Part shown: one piece after another, positions 52,451 through 64,000 of the stretch
How positions within the stretch are numbered: position 1 is the stretch's first letter
Layout of the letters: each line of letters begins with the position of its first letter
Assembly (NCBI GenBank): GCA_022818135.1
Contig: JAFMSR010000012.1
Location: 24,677,064 to 24,741,063 of the forward strand
DNA length: 64,000 nt
Direction: 5' to 3'
Origin: Saxidomus purpurata
Lineage: Eukaryota; Mollusca; Bivalvia; Venerida; Veneridae
The notes under the pieces: model-generated
Told to the model about the DNA's origin: nothing
What the model saw: the letters and a program-made list of their open reading frames with translations, nothing else
The model's database searches: none
Program-made: the position numbers and the translations under genes

Positions 52451-54120
52451 AGAATTGTGTCCAAAGGACACGGATGCCCCCACTGTGCAGATGTGCTCAT
52501 AAACAAGAGCAAGCATATCTGTATGTAAGATTTTTATGTGGAACTTTTTCATTCCACTGTTTCATTTCTGTACATATACCTAAAATGATCTACAGGTAAC
52601 CTTAGGCCAGTGTTTTTTGATTTGTCGTTACTCGAACCCGCCGCCCCTATTTTTTCGTATTTTCAAAAAAAAGAAATAAAAAAAAAAATTTTTTTTATTT
52701 GAAATTTTTTTTTCAAAATTTTCTTAAATCGCGAAAATAGAGGTCCGTTTATACAAGTGATTTAACGTCAAGAAGCTGCATTCGTCTAGTGATTTTTTTC
52801 AGTGTGAACGATATTGGGAAATAATTCAGCCCCATTCCCCTCCTTAAATAATATTTTTTCCCTAAAAAAGTCAACAAATTTTCAAGGGCATTTTGCTGGG
52901 GAGGGGGAGTTCTTATTCTTATGTCAGATTTTGAGAAGAGAAAGCAGGTCCATGATGAAACAAAGTTTGTCATGTATAAAAAAAGTCTTTTTTTTTTTTT
53001 CCCCCCTCCTCCGAAATTGTAACTTTTTAATTTCAAAGATTGAACAAGTAATAAAAAAATAATGGCCTTATGTACATGTTAAATTAAATTACAAATGTAA
53101 AATTTATATGTTCAATTATTTATATGGTATATAGTGAAAAAAATCAACAAAGGGCCTTAATTCTGTTAAATTTGGAATTTTCGAAACAAAAATATTTTTA
53201 TATGGTATTTAAAATCAACAAAGGCCATTTCTGTTAAATTTGTCGAACATAAAGTTATTTCCTTTACTACCATCTACAAATTAAAGCTGTTCATCCCTGG
53301 AAGTTTAAGGAAAATCTGCCATCCGGTTTAAGAGGAGTAATGCTTCACAAGAATTCTATATAAAAGATAATTGAAAAACTTAACAAAGGGCCATAATTCT
53401 GTTAACATTTTGTCGCAAACAAAAATTCCTTCCTTTACTACCATCTAGACATTAAGGTTGTTCATCCCTGGAAGTTTAAGCAAAAGCTGGCAGCCATTTT
53501 AAGAGGAGTTGCGTTCACAAAATGGTTATATGGTATATAGTGAAAAAAACTCACACAAAGGCCATAATTCTTCGTTAAATTTGGAGCATTAAATACCCTA
53601 CTTTACTTCCATCTACACATTAAGGTTGTTCATCCCTGGAAGTTTAAGCAAAATCTGCCATCCGGTTTAAGAGGAGTCATTCAGAAAATGTATAGATAGT
53701 ATATAAACAAAAAATCAACAAAGGACCATAATTCTGTTAAACTTTGGTACCAGCAAAAATGCTTTGTTTAGTACCATCTACAGATTAAGTTGTTCATCCC
53801 TGGAAGTTTAAGCAAAATCTGCCATCAGGTTTAAGAGGAGTGCGTTCACAAGATATATAGAAAAAAATCAACAAAGGGATATGATTCTTTAAAATTGGAT
53901 GGAAAAAGTCCTTCCTTTACTACCATCTACAGATTTAGGTTGTTCATCCTGGAAGTTTAAGCAAAACGCCATCCGGTTTAAAGAGGAGTAGCGGTAACAC
54001 AATTTAGTACGACAGGCGGACGTACGCTAGCCATAAGGACAAACTGAACAGCTGTGACAGGTACAAACTAGGAGAAGTCAGTAATAAGTTCTCTATTTTA
54101 AGGCCCCTTAAATGGGATTA
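52451..54120 (+). mobile_element. Tandem-core element, family H
   Basis: Left terminus AGAATT, perfect hairpin GTGTCC-AAA-GGACAC (52457-52471), then GGATGCCCCCACTGTGCAG. After ~600 bp of low-complexity sequence (A/T runs at 52660-52730) comes a core of 5-6 monomers of ~150-170 bp: AACAAAGGGCCATAATTCTG, CCTTTACTACCATCTACA, GTTCATCCCTGGAAGTTTAA, GCAAAATCTGCCATCCGGTT, TAAGAGGAGT. It ends GACAGGCGGACGTACG and the repeated end segment. Polarity plus. Confidence 0.7.
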
Positions 54121-57100
54121 AAAAAGTCCAGACGGTCATGAATTTCTCACTTTTACTATCCATTAAGGTGTCTATATCACTCAACCTACACAGAAAGGAA
54201 TTGCTTAAAAGCTATGAAAGCTTTTGTCTTAACACTATAATACTATGATCCTGTAGGAAGTCAAGCCATTAATCTTTCACACATATTTTCTCTAAACCAT
54301 ATTTGCTTTGATTCTTTAAATTCAATTCAGACATTAGAGGTCAAAAAACATAAATTAACAACTGTTTAATGGTCCCAAACTTTATGTGCTTTCAGCGCTT
54401 TGATTTTGTTTCTATTCTGCATCTTCCATATTAGTTTAGCAACATAATCATTTATAACTGCCTTGTTGTAGAGGTCAACACTATTAAGTTACAAATTGAT
54501 TCCATTATGGAAAATACAATATTTACATGACAGAAGCTTGCATGCAAAACTTGCATCCAAAATGATTATGTGAAACAACAGTCATAATTTGAATTAAATC
54601 AGTCAATAGTTATCTAACATGGGTGCCTGGCCCCTGATACTCATCAAGACTTTGTTCAAATTTAAAATTAATCTTTGATGTGGTTGCTAAAATATGTGCA
54701 TGAAAACAGGTTGCATACTTAACTACCAAATATAGCCTGCAAAAGCTAAACTTCAACTGAAATGTTTCAGTCCAGCAAGGGTGATAATTTGAAATAAAGT
54801 CAGTTAAGGGTTTTCTGACTTGATTGTCTGATACCCTTTAAGATTTCTTAGCTTTCGAATCAATTCCCTATTTGGGGCAACTCAGAGGTCATTATGCCCA
54901 TGATAACAACTCTCATTCCAAGACTGGTCATAATTTGAATCAAATTCAGCCAAGAGTTATCAACCTTTATTTTCTGATGAACCCTTTAGTCTAGGGAAGT
55001 TTCCAATCAGTTCAATATGCAGTTATTGAGATATGCCAGTGATAGCAACTCAAACATAAATAACTTGCTAGGTAATTTTTACCACAATCAATTTTCAAGT
55101 CCAACAATGACCATTACTTTCACTTTAATAAAGTTTAAAATTAATCGAATGAGTGTTCAAAGAGATTATGTCAACGATAATGGCTTGCATGCAAAATTAT
55201 AACCAAATCGCAATGCCATCACATGAGTGATCGCAATAGTGCCTTTAGTTCTTCAAATAATTGAGCTGAAATTAAGTAAAAACCAGGTTCTTTCCTAATG
55301 CAATTTAGGATTTATATTTGGAACAATTTTATTCCCAAGTTTCCCCTACTCGGATCAAAATGATAAATTAAGAAACTAAAAACAGGTGTCTCAGCTTTGA
55401 ACATAATGAATGCATGTCAAATTCAGTTTCCAGTGTATTCTCTTGATTTCTCAAAATAGATGCATTTAATGAACCTTAAGTTTATATATCAGACAAAAGC
55501 AAGCCAATGGGATCCAAATATAGCAAAAGTCTTCAGAATATGATCCTGACACAAATTCTACTTTTACCAGGAATTTCTATAATTTAACTTGGAAATGCTT
55601 CAGCATGCAACTGCTTTCATGTATCTTCAATTAAGGCTAAGAAACACTAAAATCTCTCACCTAAAGGGTCTCATTCCAACAAAAGAAATCCGTTCTTTCA
55701 GCATGCTTACTGGTCAAAATAGTCAAAATTTAATAAATTTTACAAAAACTTTAAGGAAATGCTGGCCTAAAGTAATATTCTAAATACCAGTAGCTGAGAT
55801 TTAAAGCTACTTTTTACTTTCAAAAGAAAAGGGAGCTGGGTTGTAGCGCCCTCTTTTCTATTTGAGGTTGAGAGTACCCTTGTGGAATTGTATTTTTCTC
55901 ACAAGCAATTTGCCACTTTTTTTTCAATCTTTTACCTGCAATTCGATCCACATGCTTACAACATATGGCACTGAAAAGCCGGTTGAATTTACGTAAAAAC
56001 AATTTTTATGTGCATCTGTATAGTGTAACACCAGTTCTGGTAAAATTAAATATTTGTGTGATACAAACGCTGCCAACAAAAAAATAACAAAAAAATATCG
56101 ACAGCTCTAAATTTACTGTTTGATACAAACGCTCCTATCAAATTCTTATTCTTAGATTTGGGGGAAAAAAGATCAGCTGTGTATTATAACAAAGCGGAAT
56201 TAAATTCCTGAGGCAAAGTCAACTATAAAGGAAAACTGCATGATTTGAAAGAAATTTTCTGAGAGGAAGACACCTGGAACGGCCCCCACTATAGAAGGAA
56301 AAAGAGCCCCGAAGGCTATTCAAGAAATTTGTCCAATCTTGCTCAATCTAGACCAATAGATTTTGGATTGATTGATGTAGAAAATCTGACTGAACAGGAT
56401 TTTCTCACCAGACAAGAACAACCAATAATTTTGATGCTTTCTTTTAACCAATAAAACTGAACTTCCTGACAGTTTATGACGGCATTTTAGGGATTATTTT
56501 TCTTTAAATAATTTGACGAGTAACCTATGAACAAAACAAGTTTTTAACAAGATTACAGAATAACTGAAACATTCTGGATACTTTTAGGAAATTTAAATAA
56601 CCAAAGTCAGCCATGCCCAATAAGGTCAATTTGGCAAATTTTCTAGTTAAGATTTTTTAAATACATTTAAGTGGAATGGATGGTTTCACTAATATTATGT
56701 AGATACCAAAAAAAAAATTCAATTACAAATCTGTGACCGAAGTCTATCCCTTCTATTAATGGATAATATGAGCAATTTTATTTAAGAACATGCAATTTTA
56801 TCATCATGGACTGTGTTTGGTTACGAGAAGGAAATATACAGGAAGTCAGGACGACAAACATTTTCCATCTTGTCAGGATTGTCGGAAGTGTTCGTCACAC
56901 TATACACTTGAGACTTTCAGGAATTTGCTATCTGTAATAGTTCTCTTCAATAAACCTTGCCTGGCGATCCTGGCACGATATGTTATTAGCGATACGTTAT
57001 TAGCATTAACCCTAATATTGTTGGATGGAAGAAAAATCTGTTTTTGCGACCAGTGCAGATAGTGACCAGAGTTTGTAGGGCCAAATAAGTTAAAATCATG

Positions 57101-57295
57101 TGCCAATTTATTTTCTTTTTTTCACAGGACATAAGTAACAGAGCAAGCAACAAAAAAATATCATTTAACCTCGATGGCAAAGGAAAAACACTAAAAAATT
57201 TTTAAAGCTGTTTTCTTTTCTTGCTAGAAATGAAGCAAACAATTATTTCTCTCTGGCCTGAACAGAAAAATATGTACAATATATGATTTCAAGGT
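54121..57295. other. Non-coding stretch with partial repeat copies
   Basis: 54490-55250 has degraded ~130-190 bp repeats (GCATGCAAAACTTGCATCCA, TCATAATTTGAATTAAATCA, AGTTATCTAAC) related to 22155-22560. The frame at 56790-57062 includes a Cys cluster (CQDCRKCSSHYTLE) reminiscent of a TNF-receptor-type repeat but lacks splice support or the remaining cysteines. No gene is called. Confidence 0.4.
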
Positions 57296-57500
57296 ACAGT
57301 TGACTCTCGAAAGTTCGAACCCGGATAATTGGAACACCCCCGATTATTCGAACACATATTCATTTTTTCCTCTAAATTCAATATGTTCTACTACGGTTAA
57401 TCGGCACCCGGATAATCGGAACTTCAACTATCATTCCTGGCGCTCATTAAGAAAATAGTGTGAATAACTCCGGAAGTTCGAACATGTCGTTCGTTAATTG
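57296..57500 (+). mobile_element. Pogo/Tigger-like terminal region
   Basis: ACAGTTGACTCTCGAAAGTT, CGAACCCGGATAATTGGAAC and CCCGATTATTCGAACAC, then TTAATCGGCACCCGGATAAT, resemble repeated TCGAA/CCGGATAAT subterminal motifs at the ends of Tigger-like elements. The opposite terminus was not identified, so this is probably a solo end or a truncated MITE. Confidence 0.45.
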
Positions 57501-60226
57501 TCATCAACGGACGTTCCGTTTTTCACACCTCGTGAAAATTGAGCAGGTTGGTAGCAGGTTGATTGAGACCCATGGCTCTATAATCTAATATGGGTATTTG
57601 TTTGCCGGGGGCTAACACTTATGATTATGTTTGTGGCAATCGTTCGCCTGTCATAAAATGAGTCAGACTTCTGTCTGAAAGGCAATTTATGTTTGACCAA
57701 AGGAAAATATAAAGATTGAAGCAAACATTCCTTAATAATTATAGTTATGTGGCGTGAACTAATGGCAAAAGGAAAGACATCCGAAACCATTTATGGCAGA
57801 TTCCTTTTTTTTTTTTACTGGTGTGGAAATGTAAAAAATAAACAAACAAATAACATTTTCTTGCCTCAATGGCAATATGTGTGGCCTAGGGAGAAGATCA
57901 AACAATTTCGTACTCCTCATAATATTATACAGAACAGTAAAGGCAAAGATCTTGGCAGAATTTTGAAGATTTTAATCTGTACCTGCCAAGAAAAAAATCC
58001 ATGAAATAATTCTTGGTAGGTCCAGTGGGGCAAAAAACATTGAAATGTTACTCTATCTGATTTTTTTATCATACGATTTGCTTGAAACCACAATCAACAT
58101 CATGGATGCCTGGAAAAAAATTTCTACTGAAGCCTGCATAATAATCATTATGTTAGATTTCTTTTTGAAATTTTGTTTCACTTGTACTCTGTATATATAA
58201 GGGATAACAAAACTTGAAGCAAAGCAAATCTGTATCAGCCTATCTAGTTACTTTGAATATCGATGGTTTTGCCATTTTTCACTTTTTTCAATACCACTGT
58301 CTCTGGGATTCCCTGAAAAATGGGCTTAAAGAGGTCTTTTTATATTTTGTGTAAGTCAAATGAAAGTTTCTGGCTCACTTCAATATTAGAAGCCATGATG
58401 GCTTGAATACAGTTAGTTGGGTAATTTTCATGTGATGAAAATTTCATGATTTGTGAGCAGACAGACTTATTTGTGAATTCAAATTTGTGAAAGGAGAATT
58501 CTGTAATAGTAAACCTATGCTAAATGAATCTTTCGTGAGAGTTTTAAATTATCAGAGTGGAAACTTTGCAAAAATAGCAAAAATTAAATCATAGCAAATA
58601 TTAACCAATTTACAGAAGGTACTTAGAGGCTTCTACCTAAGACTCCGCAAACATTCTGACATAATTTCCTTTAACAAAGACCTGTTTAAACATCCATCAG
58701 TAATCCTTTGGCTGTAATTCCTGTAGTTATAAGTTATTTCCACTACCTGTACCAGCAAAAATCTAAATGCATTTCAAATTAACATGATTATTACATAATT
58801 AAACCTACAAGAGACATAGGTCTGTGCTATGCAGAACAATACCTTTTTCTATAATTTCCGACAGTTATGAATCTATTTCACCTAGAGGAATTTTGCGCCC
58901 TGCTGATAATGGTGCTGTACATGTCATAAATTAATGAAAGTTATGAGCACAAAATTTGTTATTTGGAGAGAATGATGTTAAAAGATTACATTATTTAAAG
59001 CTTCTGAAACTTTTCAGGTCGCAGCACAGTAAAATCTTTTGTATTGGTTTGCATGTTTCAAAGACATAATAGGAGTTTCAAAGTGCAAAATGGAGGTGGG
59101 GTGCATGTATTAACTTGTTTTACCTAAAAATATATCTCTGTTTTTGCTGCTTTGTTGCATTTTGTGACACCGAATAAGAGCTTGAAGTGTAAATGTTGAC
59201 GATGGATAATGGATGCCAGACCACCCACCTGTATAAAAGCTCATCCAGAGCCTTCCACTCAGATGAGCTTATAAGGAATCTCCTGTATTCAGCATTAAAC
59301 GTGGTAAAGTCAGAGTTGGTGTTTACTAGGGATAGGGCGTCTATCTTTTACGTTTTATGACTTTTACGTTTATAGTAACTTATATAAAATCAGATAATGT
59401 TTGGAATATTCTCTTCATCTTATTCTGCTATAACCCATTGTACTGTAATGTCACAGTAATGTATTGTAATGTGACATAACCCACCTCTGTGGTCGAGTGG
59501 TTAAGGCCCCTAACTTGTACTAGTCCATAACAGTATATGATGGTAAGGTAAACAGCCCACCAGGTCCTGCATGTAACATACTGTTAAAACGTGCATAAAA
59601 ACTCTAGTGTTGCAATTCTTTTGGGTGTGCCTCTGCAATTTTTCTTCGACTACACCACTGCAATATACTTGCATATGCTGGAATTATACTGAAGCACACT
59701 TTTCCCATGCTTTAGGTTCACTTTCCAAGACGGAGATGCTATTATCTTTAATCGCAAATATTAATCAGTTACAAATTAATGAGATATTTTATACCTGGGC
59801 TTCAAAGATTACATCAGATTTTGAAAAAAGCATTAAGAAATAAAGAAACAATCTGCCAGATTGATGTAGGTAAACCTTACCTGTATCTGATATTAAAGCA
59901 GCTATCTTGTGCATTTGAAGATATTTCCAGAGGGATACCTTTTTTTTTTAATCTCTTTTGAAGAAAATCTTAACAAATGACATATTTGTACTTCTATATG
60001 CATAATTATGTTCTTGTAGACCTGCTGGGCGGGAAAGGGATGTGGTCTACTTTTGGTGTACAGAAGGGTGCATTTTTTTCACTATAACTTTACCCTAAAA
60101 TTTTGCATGGGATTCCCATCTCAACAGTATTTAGGTTATTTACAGGCAGTCAATTTAACACTGCTCACATTTGGTCGCAGGGCTCCAATCCCATAACCAT
60201 CACTAAAAGCTTTTAGAACTAGAACT
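57501..60226. other. Non-coding stretch with small repeats
   Basis: 58420-58620 is a copy of the MITE-like family of 14536-14745. A tRNA-like A box (GTGGTCGAGTGGTTAAGGCC) at 59490-59509 suggests a truncated SINE head. Open frames at 57747-58004 and 59607-59843 lack recognisable similarity. Confidence 0.4.
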
Positions 60227-61292
60227 GTCACAAGAGTGACGAATTATACCCCCACAATACAGCTTTGTCACAGAAGTATGGCAACCATAAGAAAGGAATG
60301 GCCACAAGGACATACATTCAGTTATTATACAGTAAGTTGTGTAAATGTATTGTTTTAATAGCACACAAAAATGTAAGGAGGGAAAGTATGGATTATTATT
60401 AAATTTAATAGGTTTATTTCAAAACATGTTAATATCACTAACCTCCCTATCAAATTTCATGATCCTAGCCCAAAGCGTTCTTAAGTTATCATCCGGAAAC
60501 CGTTTAACTGTTCCGAGTCATGTGACCTTGACCTACTGACCTCAAAGTCAAACCTGACCTGTATTTCATGATGTTACACCTGTGTACCAAAAATTATTTC
60601 AATAGGTCAAGCCTTTCATGAGTTATCATCCGGAAACAGTTTTACTGTTCAGGATCACTGTGACCTTGACCTTTGGCCTACTGACCCCAAAGTCGAACTG
60701 GACCTGTATTTCATGATGTTACAGCTGTGTACCAAAAATAATATGAATCGGTCAAGTCGTTCAGGAGTTATCATCCGAAACCGTTTCACTATTCCGAGTC
60801 ACTGTGACCTTGACCACTGACCTCAAAGTCAAACTTTACCTGTATTTCATGATGTAACACCGTGTACCAAAAATTATTTCATTCGGTCAAGTCTTTCATG
60901 AGTTATCATCCGGAAACCGTTTTACTGTTCAGGGTGACTGTGACCTTGACCTTTGACCTACTGACCCCAAAGTCGAACTTGACCTGTATTTTTTTATGTT
61001 GCACCTGTGTACCAAATATTATTTAAATCGGTCAAGTCGTTCATGAATTATCATCCGGAAACTGTTTTACTGTTCAGGGTCACTGTGACCTTGACCTTTG
61101 ACCTACTGACCCCAAAGTCGAACTTGACCTGTATTTTTTTATGTTGCACCTGTGTACCAAATATTATTTAAATCGGTCAAGTCGTTCATGAGTTATCATC
61201 CGGAAACCATAAAACCAACAGACCGACCGACCAACCAACCGACAAGCTCACTCCTATATACCCCCCCCCAAACTTCGTTTTGTGGGGGTATA
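60227..61292 (+). mobile_element. Tandem-core element, family I, with 15 bp inverted ends
   Basis: Hairpin GTCAC-AAGA-GTGAC (60227-60240) precedes ATTATACCCCCACAA. That 15-mer is exactly inverted near the right end (TTGTGGGGGTATAAT, about 61279-61293). The core has six ~145 bp monomers: AGTTATCATCCGGAAACCGT, TTTACTGTTCAGGGTCACTG, TGACCTTGACCTTTGACCTA, CTGACCCCAAAGTCGAACTT, GACCTGTATT, CACCTGTGTACCAAA, ATCGGTCAAGTCGTTCATG. A GACCGACCGACCAACC microsatellite follows at 61220-61240. Polarity and order of parts match the other families. The open frame at 61152-61343 is incidental. Confidence 0.8.
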
Positions 61293-64000
61293 ATAACGAC
61301 AGCATCTTTTTTGGGGATGGGTAGGAGGGCTGTTGCTATGTAGTCAATTGGGTGTAGTTACTAGCAACAGTTACTGTATTGTACCCCCCCCAAAAAAAAC
61401 CACTGCTGTGCCCTACATAATTCCATATATTACAACTTGCACTCAGTTCCAGGGTTAAACTTAAATGTACAATAGCACTCTGCTTACATTAAGTTTTAAC
61501 TCCTACCCTGAGTGAAACATTGAAACCTGTATTGACTGAATAATGAACATTGCAGATCATAATCAGACTGCACTACTTACAAAGGCAAAATTAATTGCTG
61601 TTAACAGGGTGGAGATTAATAAATTCTATAAATTGTAAAAGGTGCAATCTAAAGCATTTTCATTTTTTTTTTATAATATTATGGCTGAAACAGCTGATTA
61701 TCAAAATATTTTTTAAATACCAGTGGTACTTGATTATAATGCTTGGATACCAAAATTTCATTTCGATTTCATCTACAATCTGCTGAAAGGAAAACAAAAA
61801 GCATTTGTTCTGGTACAATAATGAATGGTAATTGAATATGTATTTAAATATTTTGACAAACAATCATTGATTCTTCATTGTGCTTAATTAGATTTCATTA
61901 TCGATGGTTGAAATTCTCAAGCCAGGCAGATGTTTAAATACTCTCTATCAAAAATAGTTTTAGGTATTCAACGATTTTTTTTGCTTGATCATTAATGAAA
62001 GGGTGTGCGGGTGCAGTATTTAGGAGCTTAATTTGTTGAAACCAGGTCAGGAACTGTCTTATTTAAATTATACAATAAACTGTAAGACTGATTTTGTTGA
62101 TGTGGCTCTTTTTATAGCAAGTTTTCTTTTTGTTATCTTGTATTTGATGAGTTGGCACTCCATATTAAGCAGGATTTAGCAAGGCCTGAGGTGTTTTTCA
62201 AAAGTATCGGGTTAACAGGTATAGCTTTCTGTGGTCTGTCATGCTACAATGTGGTGTTCACTAGTATGTGCTGTTCAGTTATCATGAAAACACATAATGA
62301 ACCTTTAACCTGCTGAAATCTAAAGATTCTACCTTTGTGACCAGTGCAGATCATGATCAGCCTGCACATCCATACCTCATAATCATGATTTTCACTGTTC
62401 ACTATTCAGTCTCCTTTAAATATTGATGGTAACATCAAAATTGTCAACAGCTGATATTAATGGTTGATTTTATGTCAACTGGCATAAGAACATTTTTGTT
62501 CCCTCATGATTATAAAGCAAACCAGTAGAGTACATTCCTTTTGTATACAACAAATAAAGACTTCTTCAATATTAACCGAAAATCTGACTTCCTTCCAAAT
62601 ATAGTATTTTATTGTTTACAACATGACATCGAGGACATACAAACTTATCTTTTTAATTAATTCATTAACACCTGTTGCATTATCAATTATAAAATCTTTG
62701 ATGGTATTTCCACCATTGTTTTAACACTCCTATAGCAAAACAAAGCCAGATGGGCCACTTTTAGCCAAATTTATTATAACACTCTATTCATTTTTTTTTT
62801 ATCTAAATCCATATACTTTAATACTTACTGTATAACCAGACTTTTGTGTTATTTTGATCTGATTTTTCCCCAAGTGTCCATTTTTCTTATGGGGAAGGGC
62901 CCAGCTGAATGTTACCAGACTTTTATAGCAGTTCCATTCTTACTCAATATGGTTAGAAATCTGTTAAATCCTTCTCAAAAATTGAAATACCGTGCATATT
63001 TTTAGATGTATTTTCATTTCTATTTGTCAATAATATAAATAAGTCGGTGTAACTTAGTAACTTATTTCTTATATATTTTTACAGCAGTTTGTTGTGTTTT
63101 AAGCATCTTTCTGAACCATACTTTAGTAAGTTTTGAATAGTAATTCTTCGTTCCATGGACTGAAGAACTAACATGGACAATAGCTCTGAGCTGTAAAAGT
63201 AGCACCTGCATGACCTTAAAACAGAAATTTTCCGCATTAATAGAGGCATGCCCTGACATAATGTCTGCTCTGGGCTAATTAAATACACAGATGCTTGGGG
63301 TCTGGACCTCATCCCCTTAGGTCTGACCCTCGCCCCTGTTCACTGCAGTACCTTAAATACATCCTACAACTGTGTGTAAGCTAACCAACTACGGATGCAA
63401 TGCTTATTTACCTACTGATCACATGTTTATGGTGACAATGTATATAAATACAAGATTTGAAATAAATTGATTTCCTCTATCACATCTAAGGTATACTGTT
63501 TATGTCATTTCTAAAAATAGTAATGATACAAAAACTATAGGCACCCGGCTATGGTCTTTATCGATCGAATAAAAATGGAACCAGTTGTTTTATTTATAAA
63601 TCTGCTTTAAAAGTTACCGCTATAGCATTCACACAAGACAAAATCTCCGCTGTAAAAGTAATGGTATCCTGCGCACGCTATTTCATATACTGCGATACAG
63701 GAAACCTATTTTTATAACTTCATGTATATACTAAATCTGATTCGTGCAGAAATGACAGAAGTGTTTTTCCTTGAAATTCTCTTATAGTTGGGGGGGGGTT
63801 TTTTTTAGAAAGGTTTTTTTTTTTGGAAAAATGGCAAGTTTTTTCTTACCAACACACATGTATGCGATTGTCAATAAGTTCCCGTACAACATGGGGGGGC
63901 AGCATCTGTGATTAAATTAAATAGTGATATTAAATCAGATAAAAGATGTTTTTGGCATTGGAAACTAACCGGCAAGTTTGGTACAATTCCAGTTCTTACC
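61293..64000. other. Non-coding stretch
   Basis: Includes GATCATGATC-type repeat copies at 61540-61620 and 62320-62440 (GACCAGTGCAGATCATGATC, AGCCTGCACATCC). Poly-G/poly-T runs lie at 63790-63825. Two overlapping minus-strand frames at 63062-63312 have no recognisable homology. No exon is called. Confidence 0.4.

Noticed and set aside
63062..63312. Overlapping minus-strand frames as a gene
   Set aside because: Two frames overlap out of register, neither has recognisable domains, and no splice pattern was found.

Overview
This is animal nuclear DNA, most likely from a bivalve mollusc. It is AT-rich and intron-rich, with short coding exons separated by kilobases. More than half of the window is dispersed repeat of the kind typical of bivalve genomes: tRNA-derived SINEs, small inverted-repeat (MITE-like) elements, and especially elements built from internal tandem arrays of ~120-180 bp monomers with GACCTTGACC/GGTCAAGGTC motifs and an ACGG-type microsatellite. 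There is no bacterial-style gene organisation. The assignment to bivalves is inferred from repeat style and protein similarity recalled from memory, not from a search.

Four protein-coding loci are supported by phase-consistent splice sites. (1) 343-2612, plus strand: the last three exons of an insulin-receptor-class tyrosine kinase (insulin-like receptor or Venus kinase receptor) with a ~180-residue tail. (2) 8522-12199, plus strand: the 3' exons of a single-pass membrane protein with a Cys-rich segment, a membrane helix and a cytoplasmic tail bearing LPSY and PPSY motifs; the family was not recognised. (3) 22619-23008, plus strand: two phase-matched 3'-terminal exons of an unrecognised protein. 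(4) 37784-36436, minus strand: the last three coding exons of a DEAH-box RNA helicase, best matched to DHX35, with a polyadenylation signal 52 bases after the stop. No common pathway links them. The remaining exons of every gene lie outside the window or were not recognised.

Layout. 0-13 kb holds the kinase 3' end and the membrane-protein gene, with a SINE, a MITE and minisatellites in introns. 13-22 kb is dominated by tandem-core elements, including two near-identical pairs. 23-26 kb has a ~450 bp-arm inverted repeat. 26-34 kb is a cluster of tandem-core elements, one inserted inside another; the inner one carries a 16-monomer array with a five-monomer higher-order period. 34.6-35.9 kb is a clean 1.3 kb DNA transposon with 13 bp inverted ends and an 8 bp target duplication. 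36-38 kb is the helicase. 38-42 kb has more tandem-core elements and a MITE. 45-48.7 kb looks like a decayed pogo/Tigger-like element containing a tandem array and a LINE remnant. 49.6-51.7 kb is a 33 bp satellite split by an insertion. 52-54 kb and 60.2-61.3 kb are further tandem-core elements. The rest is non-coding sequence with little recognisable content.

The most interesting cross-cutting observation is that many unrelated-looking elements share one architecture and polarity: an (A)ACAAGAG-like terminus, an element-specific short hairpin, a tandem monomer core, an ACGG-like microsatellite, and the far end. This recalls the pearl/Helentron-associated elements described in bivalves. Their cores are rich in nuclear-receptor half-site sequence.
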